NCBI GenBank assembly: GCA_910588505.1 | Contig: CAJUPQ010000025.1 | Coordinates: 1-43,923, forward strand | Source: an uncultured Hungatella sp. | GTDB taxonomy: Bacteria; Bacillota; Clostridia; Lachnospirales; Lachnospiraceae | DNA: 43,923 nucleotides | Direction of reading: 5' to 3' | Shown: positions 16,214 through 23,491 of the stretch, in pieces | Layout of the letters: the number at the start of each line of letters is the position of its first letter | How positions within the stretch are numbered: the stretch's first letter is position 1 | The notes under the pieces: model-generated | Database searches by the model: none | Seen by the model: the letters and a program-made list of their open reading frames with translations, nothing else | Told to the model about the DNA's origin: nothing | Made by a program: the position numbers and the translations under genes

Positions 16214-16881
16214 GCATCCTCCAAAAGCCTTAACCCGGCCGTGCTGGTAACTGGCAAAGAGAAGATAATGGCCTTGGCCCCCATCCCGGCCTTGCTCATG
16301 ACCTCCCTCATGATCTCCGACCTCTGGCCGGTCTTGGACACAATAAAGATGATCTCCTTCTCCGAGGCCAGAGACACGCCGAAAAAGCTTTCCGCCCGCT
16401 CCATCCTGGTCCCCCCGGCATGGATCACCGTGCCTCCTCCCGCCCCCGCGCTCTTGGCCGCGTCCATAACCATGTTTCTGTACCCCTGATTGGCGATGAC
16501 CACTAAAAGCTCATGGCTGGTATCCTTCAATGTCCCTTCCTCCTTCACAAAATCCTGATGCTCTGTAAGAAACTTGATCTCTCTCCTGCCTCCGATGCTG
16601 GACAGGGGCACAAGAAAAGTGATCCCCATGCCAGGCACGTCAATGCGGAACCGCTTCTGCAGCCCCCGCTTCACTGTCTTCCAGGTCTCCTCTGTGACCA
16701 TCCCGAACATGACGGCCTTCTCCGCCGATTCCAGCCCGAAATAATCCATCACCTCGCTGGCGGCTGTCCCCCGCCCCAGGCTGACCAGGTTCACCGTCAC
16801 TCCTTCTTCCTTATAAAATCCCAGAAAATTAGGCAGCATGTTCCGGTTCGTAATGGTCGTCATCATATAAAGCTCGCTCAT
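16210..16881 (-). CDS. Two-domain P-II-like nitrogen-regulator-fold protein
   Basis: 223 residues with two tandem ferredoxin-like halves: the first about 1-105 and the second about 118-210 (SHELLVVIANQGYRNMVMDAAKSAGAGGGTVIHAGGT...). The second half shows the GlnB pattern: a strand, helix, and a T-loop-like Gly-rich segment. A P-II partner coded next to a DUF1538 membrane protein is a recurrent arrangement in Clostridia and suggests control of a transporter, as GlnK controls AmtB. ATG 16,881 is preferred over 16,887 because AAGGGG is then seven bases away. The gene lies 11 bases after the DUF1538 gene. Confidence 0.8.
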   Translation of the reverse strand: MSELYMMTTITNRNMLPNFLGFYKEEGVTVNLVSLGRGTAASEVMDYFGLESAEKAVMFGMVTEETWKTVKRGLQKRFRIDVPGMGITFLVPLSSIGGRREIKFLTEHQDFVKEEGTLKDTSHELLVVIANQGYRNMVMDAAKSAGAGGGTVIHAGGTRMERAESFFGVSLASEKEIIFIVSKTGQRSEIMREVMSKAGMGAKAIIFSLPVTSTAGLRLLEDA

Positions 16882-16892
16882 TTCCATGCCCC

Positions 16893-17438
16893 TTACAGTT
16901 CAATAATATCGTAATCACCAAATGTTTCCAGCCCGGAATCTGTCCGGGCAATCCCCGCCCCGGCCAGAGTACGCCGGGTCTGCAGCTGATAGAAGACCTC
17001 CAGAGCCTGGATAGTGACAAGAGACGTCATAGCCACCATGGCCACCACCCCGAAAGCGTCCCGCACCAGGTTGTCTCCCACCGCCTGACAGGCCCCCATG
17101 GCAAATGGCAGGAGAAAAGCAGCCGTCATAGGCCCCGACGCCACCCCGCCTGAGTCAACGGCCACCGCCAGAAAATCCCCCGACACCAGAAACGCCAGCC
17201 CCGAAGCCCCCGCGTACAGCACCAGCAGCATAGGCGCCAGAGCGATGCCAAAGAGTATGCGCACCAGAGCCACCACCAGAAAGATCCCCACAGCCACGGA
17301 CAAGATCAGCGTCATATTGGGGATGGACGGCACCGGCGCAACGCCAAAACACAAAAGAAGCACGATCCCCACCACAGGCAGAACCGCCTTAAACGCCTCC
17401 TCCAGTTTCTCGTAAAGCTTTGGTTTTAATTGTCTCAA
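16893..17438 (-). CDS. DUF1538 membrane protein, shortened
   Basis: 181 residues with about five transmembrane segments. The conserved DUF1538 core is clear: FLAVAVDSGGVASGPMTAAFLLPFAMG. Known members contain a long first half with another helical bundle; here the N-terminal helix (FKAVLPVVGIVLLLCFGV) runs almost directly into the second-half segment SIPNMTLILSVAVG. That looks like an internal in-frame deletion relative to family members as I know them. The start is TTG at 17,438 with AAGGAGGAG eight bases upstream; there is no in-frame ATG. Transport of an unknown substrate is the usual proposal. The gene opens an operon with the P-II-like and MerR-fusion genes. Confidence 0.8.
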   Translation of the reverse strand: MRQLKPKLYEKLEEAFKAVLPVVGIVLLLCFGVAPVPSIPNMTLILSVAVGIFLVVALVRILFGIALAPMLLVLYAGASGLAFLVSGDFLAVAVDSGGVASGPMTAAFLLPFAMGACQAVGDNLVRDAFGVVAMVAMTSLVTIQALEVFYQLQTRRTLAGAGIARTDSGLETFGDYDIIEL

Positions 17439-17488
17439 ATGCGTCTCCTCCTTGCTGTGTTTTGTTATGGAGCTGCAAATTATCTCCT

Positions 17489-17518
17489 ATTATACATGAC
17501 TCGGGGGGGGGAATCGAA
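17489..17518 (-). promoter_or_regulatory. Promoter of the DUF1538/P-II operon with a nine-base C tract in the spacer
   Basis: On the minus strand TATAAT lies at 17,494-17,489. Candidate -35 sequences at 17,512-17,518 (TTCGAT, 18-base spacing) are weak. Between them is an uninterrupted run of nine C (nine G on the plus strand, 17,503-17,511). Slippage in such a run would change the spacing of the promoter elements. Confidence 0.5.
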
Positions 17519-17635
17519 AGGGAATGCGTTGTTAAGTTTTTGTTAATATTCTGGCTTTCTCTCTTCAACAGATACAAAGCTGCACAGACTTCCACAATCC
17601 ATCTTTTATTGGCATCATGTCAGTCTGATATTGAT

Positions 17636-18427
17636 TTATATCGCCGCCTCTACAATTACAAGCATACGACAAAATCTTATCATACTATCCGTACTTCCGC
17701 CTCCAAAATATTTTCTCAAAAATTTCACAAACTGTTCACCTACAACATTTGAATATGTCTTACCCTCAAAATAAGAAAGAATCGTCTCCATTTCCGTCAT
17801 TCCAGATTGAAAGCAATACACGATCTCCGCACACACATCAATAATCGAATATGTAAATCTTTCCCCATTTAAATCAAATCTGTCAATGTGATTTTGGACA
17901 ATAAATTTATCAATATTATTTCCACCCACAATATCTGGTTCATATATATGTTTTAAAAGGCTATATACAATATCATATTGAACATCATTACGTTTGGTCC
18001 CCTGCGGCTGTAAAATAATGGCATTCTTTTGAATGTATTCCTCTCTTACCTTTCTATAAACATCACACATTTCTGTACAGTCTTTTGGACACCCCATACC
18101 AGGATCATACTTACTAAAATCTATTTTATAAACCCGTTTCTTATACTCTTCATTACATTTTACACATGATAATGCAAGATTATATTTACAATGCTCTAAA
18201 AAAGTATGCTTCTCTTTCTGATTAATATTCCCCTCTTTATCTACAGAATGTTCTATCTGCACAATCCTGTCCTGATCCTGAGTTAGTTGTTTTCCACAAT
18301 ACATGCAATATCCCTTTGAAGCAGCCAATAACAGTTCCCTCAATTTTCCCTTACTGTTTCCGCTGTAATATTTTCGATTCTCCTTCGGATAAGCAACATT
18401 AAAATGGGTTGGCAGCTTTATCTTCAT
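17636..18427 (-). CDS. HNH endonuclease of the DUF262-ATPase-HNH module
   Basis: 263 residues. A ββα-metal HNH domain occupies residues 35-100: zinc Cys pairs at 41/44 (CMYCGK) and 88/91 (CVKCN), the catalytic His in QIEH (His60), and Asn83 in KYNLALSC. An additional Cys pair follows (MGCPKDC, about 113-117). The C-terminal half is helical with no known domain. The layout resembles PtuB-like HNH proteins. The gene overlaps the upstream ATPase gene by 29 bases and is the last of the ten-gene defence operon. I infer a nuclease that cuts foreign DNA under the control of the ATPase and DUF262 partners. It is strongly AT-rich. Confidence 0.8.
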   Translation of the reverse strand: MKIKLPTHFNVAYPKENRKYYSGNSKGKLRELLLAASKGYCMYCGKQLTQDQDRIVQIEHSVDKEGNINQKEKHTFLEHCKYNLALSCVKCNEEYKKRVYKIDFSKYDPGMGCPKDCTEMCDVYRKVREEYIQKNAIILQPQGTKRNDVQYDIVYSLLKHIYEPDIVGGNNIDKFIVQNHIDRFDLNGERFTYSIIDVCAEIVYCFQSGMTEMETILSYFEGKTYSNVVGEQFVKFLRKYFGGGSTDSMIRFCRMLVIVEAAI

Positions 18428-19412
18428 TACTTAACACCTCTTCTATATAACTATAGACTATCTTTTCTTTTGTGCTTAACATCTGATAGTCCAATTTCCG
18501 GAACTTATCTAAACTTTCTTTTCTAATAGTTTTTTTCTTAACAATATCAGAAACACACTGATTGAGCAGCCACTCACTTTCCCTCACATCTCCAATATAT
18601 TTACTTCTTATCCTGTGAATCTCTCCCAACTGTGTTATATTATCAGAATCTAAGATGAGTACTGTTCCGTTCCTCATATCTGTCCCATAAGAATTATTGA
18701 ATAAGATTACATCCATCCCCTGGATGTTAACCAGAGTTTCCGCATTGTGAATAACAAAAATAAACCGGATCCTTTTATATTTCTCCTGTAATTGTCCAAT
18801 AAACTTTATCATATTATCCGAATCAAAGTGGCTGTCAAACTCATCAATTATAACAACCCCGCAATCCATCTCATTTGCATAATCCGTTTCCATGAGTATC
18901 CTCATCTTCGCAGACTCGCTGTTGGACAGTTCTTCTATATTGTAACTATCGTTTATACGTATCGTTGTACTTCCGCCGATCATGCTGTCAACAGAGTCTT
19001 TCTTAGAAAGATGAATATCCATAAATTTACCAAAAAGCATATTATATTTATCCAAATCGGAAAGCAACTCAGAAAATGTGACAACGCCGCCGGAATAATG
19101 CTCATCAAAAATATCTTTCTTAGTAAAAAACGCCTTTTTCATCCTGGACTTTAAAATATCCTCTATTGTAAAATCTTTATATCCGACCAAAGCAAGATTG
19201 TCCGTACTTTCTATCACATTTCTGTTCTGGGGATCAATATAATAAAAATCTTTTCTGTTGTCCTTCACTGCTTTATTAAGCAAACCCTTTACCAGCTGTG
19301 TCTTCCCTAGAGAATTATTTCCCACAATAAGCATACTACCATGTTCAAAAAATCTTTTCCTTCCTATTATAGCATCATAAATTCCCTTCGTTATCTCTTG
19401 CAGATTATACAT
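18399..19412 (-). CDS. ABC/SMC-like AAA ATPase of the DUF262-ATPase-HNH module
   Basis: 337 residues. Walker A is GNNSLGKT (31-38); the ABC-signature-like segment is ELSNSESAKMRIL (161-173); Walker B is CGVVIIDEFDSHFDSD (184-199); and a His switch follows in FVIHNAE (His222). This order is that of SMC/RecF-like ATPases such as PtuA and AbiEii-neighbour ATPases, but no long coiled coil is present, so the arm is short. The gene overlaps its upstream neighbour by eight bases and the HNH gene by 29. By analogy with Septu, the ATPase may hold the HNH nuclease inactive until infection. Confidence 0.8.
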   Translation of the reverse strand: MYNLQEITKGIYDAIIGRKRFFEHGSMLIVGNNSLGKTQLVKGLLNKAVKDNRKDFYYIDPQNRNVIESTDNLALVGYKDFTIEDILKSRMKKAFFTKKDIFDEHYSGGVVTFSELLSDLDKYNMLFGKFMDIHLSKKDSVDSMIGGSTTIRINDSYNIEELSNSESAKMRILMETDYANEMDCGVVIIDEFDSHFDSDNMIKFIGQLQEKYKRIRFIFVIHNAETLVNIQGMDVILFNNSYGTDMRNGTVLILDSDNITQLGEIHRIRSKYIGDVRESEWLLNQCVSDIVKKKTIRKESLDKFRKLDYQMLSTKEKIVYSYIEEVLSNEDKAANPF

Positions 19413-20712
19413 AGTATCGTTCCTTTACCAGTTCATATGCTTTTGTCAATCTTGTCTCAACACTCCCTCGATTGGACAGAACATGCTCAAATTCCTCTTG
19501 CTCTTCCATCCCGCAGACCCAATTATAATCTAAATCAATGTCCCCCACTATATCAAGTTTACATACAGCCACAAATACAGCCTCAAATACAGCCTTATTG
19601 CACTTTCGATTATTCTTTCCAAATTTAAGCATGGAAAAATACTGATTCAATAATTCAATTTCCCCTTTTTCCTCTTCCTCCGTAAATCCCATACTTATAT
19701 CTGAATAGCTTTCCATAATATTGGACCAGCTAAATGTCCCGTCCAGTTGTACAACAACTCTTTCCTCTTTAACTACTGTATAGTAATTTAAAGCCAATAT
19801 TTTCAGCAGGATTTCCATATCCTTGGAGTAAGCACTTAACTTTCCATATATCTTTCTCCAGATAATGTTTGTCTCATTTAAATAGTATAAATCTTCGTAA
19901 AGTTTAGACTCCCAATAAATCCCATTCCTGATTTCCTGCGCTCCTAACAGTTTACCCCCGCTGTTGAGCAGTTTAAAGATATTCGCGTACGTTTTCTGTG
20001 GTTTTGAATCCCTGCTCTCAACAATTGTTATGTCAATCCTTCTTCTTAACAAAAACTCTTTTGAATCCTGATCGAATTGCTCAAACGATATATCCTTTTC
20101 CTCTCCATTTCCCCCCTTTATCACAAAATTAGTTGGAGCCAACCCGTGTTTCTCTTTTAATTGGGTCGTGATTTCCTTTATATCTCTTTTCAATCTTGTT
20201 ATAGTTTCTTTTAATCTTTTCTTCTCATCTCTGGAACATCCCTTTTCTCCCAGCCTTGTCTCCTGTTCCTCCAACTCTGATTGACTGTCTGCCAGTTGAC
20301 TGTTTAATGCGTACGCATCAGCAAAGTCAATCTTTTTTCTGTCAGAAGAATTATTACTGGTATAATATAGCCCATTAAAATATAAAAACATAGCCGTAGC
20401 CCTCTGCTGACCGTCAAGTAAAACCTGCTTTTTCCTGTCAACATAAAAATATAATGGAGGTATAGGAATATTCTTTATAATTGATAATGCCAGATATGCC
20501 ACTTGATCCTTATTCCAGACGAACCTTCTCTGAAATTTGGGGATAATATAATACCCTGACCGCAAGGAGTTAATGATAGATTCTATCTGAAGACCATTGG
20601 TATAACACGAAATATTGGAATCAATAAGCTTATTTATATCATCGTCCAATTCCACAGTGATATCGTCATCTTCTCCTTCTTCCTGAAGCAAACCATTTTT
20701 ATCTATAAACAT
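19405..20712 (-). CDS. DUF262 (GmrS/ParB-like) NTPase-fold protein without a nuclease domain
   Basis: 435 residues. The N-terminal DUF262 domain has IPKFQRRFVWNKDQ (58-70) and the signature VLLDGQQRATAM (97-108), and the later conserved FKLLNSGGKLLGAQEIRNG. Residues about 130-185 form a charged coiled coil. In GmrSD and in SspE, the DGQQR motif belongs to the nucleotide-hydrolysing and modification-sensing half, while a DUF1524 HNH domain does the cutting. No DUF1524 is seen here, and a separate HNH gene lies two positions downstream, so this could be the sensing half of a split enzyme. ATG at 20,712 has AGGAGGGAAGG. It sits 12 bases after the cysteine desulfurase gene. Confidence 0.82.
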   Translation of the reverse strand: MFIDKNGLLQEEGEDDDITVELDDDINKLIDSNISCYTNGLQIESIINSLRSGYYIIPKFQRRFVWNKDQVAYLALSIIKNIPIPPLYFYVDRKKQVLLDGQQRATAMFLYFNGLYYTSNNSSDRKKIDFADAYALNSQLADSQSELEEQETRLGEKGCSRDEKKRLKETITRLKRDIKEITTQLKEKHGLAPTNFVIKGGNGEEKDISFEQFDQDSKEFLLRRRIDITIVESRDSKPQKTYANIFKLLNSGGKLLGAQEIRNGIYWESKLYEDLYYLNETNIIWRKIYGKLSAYSKDMEILLKILALNYYTVVKEERVVVQLDGTFSWSNIMESYSDISMGFTEEEEKGEIELLNQYFSMLKFGKNNRKCNKAVFEAVFVAVCKLDIVGDIDLDYNWVCGMEEQEEFEHVLSNRGSVETRLTKAYELVKERYYV

Positions 20713-20724
20713 TTCCTTCCCTCC

Positions 20725-21831
20725 TCATTTTAATATATCGATCAAAGACTGTGCAATCCTCAAGGCCTCTTCCTCTGTATTGCGAACCCCCAAAGAAATA
20801 CGAATCGTTCCCCTCGCATACTCCAAAGGAACCTTCATCGCCCTTAAGACATGAGAAACCTGTGTCTTTGTGCCGTCACACGCAGATCCCGTAGAAACAC
20901 AGATTCCTTTTAAGTCCAGCCTGTGCAGCAGTGTTTCTCCGTCCATTGTCCTAAAAGACAGACTCATGTTTCCAGGTATTCCTTTTCCTCCTCCGTTTCT
21001 GATAAAATCCACCCCGGATAACCTCAGTCTATCCAAGATCATACGCTCCAATCGCCCCAGATGTTCCCTAGCTTCCCCCAAAGCCAGACAATTCTTCCGC
21101 AAAGCCACAGCCATAGCAGCAATCGCCGCCACATTCTCTGTCCCCGCCCGATATTGCCTTTCCTGACTTCCTCCGTCCATAAAAGCAGATATTCCTGTCC
21201 CGTTTTTTATATAGAGAAACCCCACCCCTTTCGGTCCATTAAATTTATGGCCTGACGCAGACAGCATATCCACTCCCGCCTCTTGAACATTTATGGGGAT
21301 ATGTCCCACACCCTGGACGGCGTCTGTATGAAAACAACTTCCTCGTTGGCGCGCCGCTCGGGCCAGTTCCCTGATGGGCTGAATACTTCCAACTTCATTG
21401 TTAACATACATGATGGACACCAGTTTTGTTCTTTCTGATATGACGCTTTCCAAAGTCTCCAGACACACGATACCTTCCCTTGTTACCGGCAGATAGGAAA
21501 CGCTTCTCCCTGCCCTCTCTAATGCTCTGCAGGAATTCAGTACCGCATGGTGCTCAATTGATGAGGTAATGACCTCGCCTTCACATCCCGCTCCCATTTT
21601 TATGGCCCAGTTATCACTTTCCGTACCTCCGGACGTAAAATAAATCTCTTCCGGCAATGCTCCTATACATTCAGCGATTGTCATCCTGGCATCCTTAAGC
21701 GCTCTACGGCTGGTCCTTGAAAAGGAATAGGGCTGGGAAGCATTTCCATACTCTTCTAACAAGAATGGCCTCATTGCCTCAAACGCATCCATATCCAACT
21801 TTGTTGTCGCCGCATTATCCGCATATATCAT
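20725..21831 (-). CDS. Cysteine desulfurase (IscS/NifS/DndA-like)
   Basis: A 368-residue PLP enzyme that takes sulfur from L-cysteine as a persulfide. Motifs: N-terminal YADNAATTKL, FTSGGTESDNWAI, SIEHHAVLNS, HTDAVQGVGH, the PLP lysine in SGHKFNGPKGVG (Lys196) and the active-site Cys318 in VSTGSACDGTK. ATG 21,831 is preferred; an in-frame GTG at 21,840 is also possible. It lies in the middle of the BREX-like operon, between the zinc-ribbon gene and the DUF262 gene, rather than with isc/nif genes. In Dnd/Ssp phosphorothioation loci the same enzyme class supplies the sulfur, and here it probably serves the BrxP protein. Confidence 0.9.
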   Translation of the reverse strand: MIYADNAATTKLDMDAFEAMRPFLLEEYGNASQPYSFSRTSRRALKDARMTIAECIGALPEEIYFTSGGTESDNWAIKMGAGCEGEVITSSIEHHAVLNSCRALERAGRSVSYLPVTREGIVCLETLESVISERTKLVSIMYVNNEVGSIQPIRELARAARQRGSCFHTDAVQGVGHIPINVQEAGVDMLSASGHKFNGPKGVGFLYIKNGTGISAFMDGGSQERQYRAGTENVAAIAAMAVALRKNCLALGEAREHLGRLERMILDRLRLSGVDFIRNGGGKGIPGNMSLSFRTMDGETLLHRLDLKGICVSTGSACDGTKTQVSHVLRAMKVPLEYARGTIRISLGVRNTEEEALRIAQSLIDILK

Positions 21832-21845
21832 TCTTCCCACCTCAC

Positions 21846-22043
21846 CTACAAAAACAGTTTGCAGCCTTCTTCCCTAAACTCTTCAATCTTTTCCAGAAGT
21901 TCTTCCGTTGTCGTATCCAGATACCCGGCCAGACAGTCCATACAATAAAATGTCTCTACTTTATTTCCCAAAAGCTTCTTATTGATGCCTACCGTATCCT
22001 TATTCAAGCCCTCTTTTCCACAGGCAACACACTTAATCTTCAT
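21846..22043 (-). CDS. Small zinc-ribbon protein in the BREX-like operon
   Basis: 65 residues. Two CxxC knuckles, CVACGK (5-8) and CMDC (about 34-37), form a probable zinc ribbon, followed by a charged helix (TTEELLEKIEEFREEG). It overlaps the 3' end of brxL by 11 bases and precedes the cysteine desulfurase gene by 14, so it is embedded in the operon. It could be a sulfur or metal adaptor or a regulatory subunit, but no named family is recognised. Confidence 0.65.
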   Translation of the reverse strand: MKIKCVACGKEGLNKDTVGINKKLLGNKVETFYCMDCLAGYLDTTTEELLEKIEEFREEGCKLFL

Positions 22044-23478
22044 ATTCCAAATTCCTTACTGAAAAAGCCGGCACATCTTTGCCCTTGAATTCAATATCCA
22101 AAATCCCCAGCTGTCTTTTTATGATTCCACGCATCTTTCTTGCCGGACGCAGGCAGTAGCGCTGGAACTCTCTGATATCTACCTGCCCCGCCGAACGGAT
22201 ATGGGGAAATAAAAGTTTCAAATATGCCGTCGCGATCCTTTTGACTGCCTCTGTATCTCTGGTATCCGAATGTTCAGGTACACAGACCAGCTGGTCAACA
22301 ATCGCCCGATAGCTGGCGTCATCCCGCAGCATATGCATGATCGTACAGAAATACTCCGAATTCAGCGCCCAGCCGCAGATCTTTAAGTCATCATGCATGC
22401 GCGGAATATCCCACCCTTTTATAAAACCGTGAAAACGGTCGATCAAAGCGCTTTCGTGAAAAGCTCTGGGCAATTCCGTGAACATGCTTTTATACTCATC
22501 CATATTATCTTTGCTGATATTCCCCAACAAAATAATCCCGGAATCCGCCGTTCCCTCATAGTTGCCTACCGTAAACACACCTGATTCCATGTACCCTTTC
22601 ATAGCAGCGCGCATCTCATCAATATCCGTAAAAGAAATCGTCTGCACCTCATCCAGGGCAATAAAATCATTGCCGCACACAAGTCCCGGCGACCGTTTGC
22701 TGATATCATAAAATAGCTTTGCCCGGGACATCACACCGCCGGATGACAGCCAGCCGTATTTGCTCACTCTCCCGAACAGATACGATTTTCCCGTTCCCTT
22801 TGGCGCCAGTTCGATCAGATTTAACCTTTTTTCTACAAACGGAAGCAGTCTGGTCACCATAGCCAGTTTCTCACGGTCCTCTTCATACCCTGCGGCATTG
22901 TAATCCATTGCCCCCAGGATCACATCCATCCACTCTTTCGTAGTAAATTCCGCTCTGGCATCTTTATAGTAATCCAAATCTATGGTGTATGGGCAAAACT
23001 GCGTAAAACCGGTGAGCTTAATGCGGCCCAGAATCTTTAACTCCTCGCATGGCGCGCGATACCCAAGTTCTACCACTCCCCATGTCTCGGTGCCGTTTAC
23101 CAGCGCGTCCTTGCACTCATACCACACATCCGGTTCTATGATCGTCTCCTTATTTGTCAATCCAAAATCTGGCAGAGAAAAAGAGATTTCTTTTGTCTTA
23201 ATGTTAATATCCACAGAAATCTTTGTAAGAAATTTCACACGTTCATTTTCAATAATAACGCGATTTTTAATACTTGTCCACTGTTCCTTTTTGGGGAGAT
23301 ACTGACGGATAAATTCGGACACTTCCTCAATATTATAATTGCCCTCCTCATCCTCAAACTGTTTCAAAAGCCAATCCCGCAAAAAGGAGGGGAGGCTAAG
23401 GGCGGAAAAGAAATTGCTTTTCTTCAAATCTTTATATACCACCATCTCATCAAAACACTCCCGCAGCTTATCCACCAT
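22033..23478 (-). CDS. brxL: BREX AAA+ protein BrxL, short form
   Basis: 481 residues. It matches the BrxL family: Walker A ELAPKGTGKSYLFGRVSK (about 223-238 from this start), followed by SGGVMSRAKLFYD, Walker B NDFIALDEVQTISF, the sensor segment GIILLGNIS, and PRAFHESALIDRFHGFIKGW. BrxL proteins of type 1 systems are longer, with a Lon-protease-like C-terminal part that is not visible here. BrxL forms AAA+ rings on DNA and is needed for defence in several BREX systems. ATG at 23,478 has AAGGAGG eight bases upstream; a TTG three codons earlier is less likely. It starts 13 bases after pglZ. Confidence 0.87.
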   Translation of the reverse strand: MVDKLRECFDEMVVYKDLKKSNFFSALSLPSFLRDWLLKQFEDEEGNYNIEEVSEFIRQYLPKKEQWTSIKNRVIIENERVKFLTKISVDINIKTKEISFSLPDFGLTNKETIIEPDVWYECKDALVNGTETWGVVELGYRAPCEELKILGRIKLTGFTQFCPYTIDLDYYKDARAEFTTKEWMDVILGAMDYNAAGYEEDREKLAMVTRLLPFVEKRLNLIELAPKGTGKSYLFGRVSKYGWLSSGGVMSRAKLFYDISKRSPGLVCGNDFIALDEVQTISFTDIDEMRAAMKGYMESGVFTVGNYEGTADSGIILLGNISKDNMDEYKSMFTELPRAFHESALIDRFHGFIKGWDIPRMHDDLKICGWALNSEYFCTIMHMLRDDASYRAIVDQLVCVPEHSDTRDTEAVKRIATAYLKLLFPHIRSAGQVDIREFQRYCLRPARKMRGIIKRQLGILDIEFKGKDVPAFSVRNLEYED

Positions 23479-23491
23479 GCCAACCACCTCC

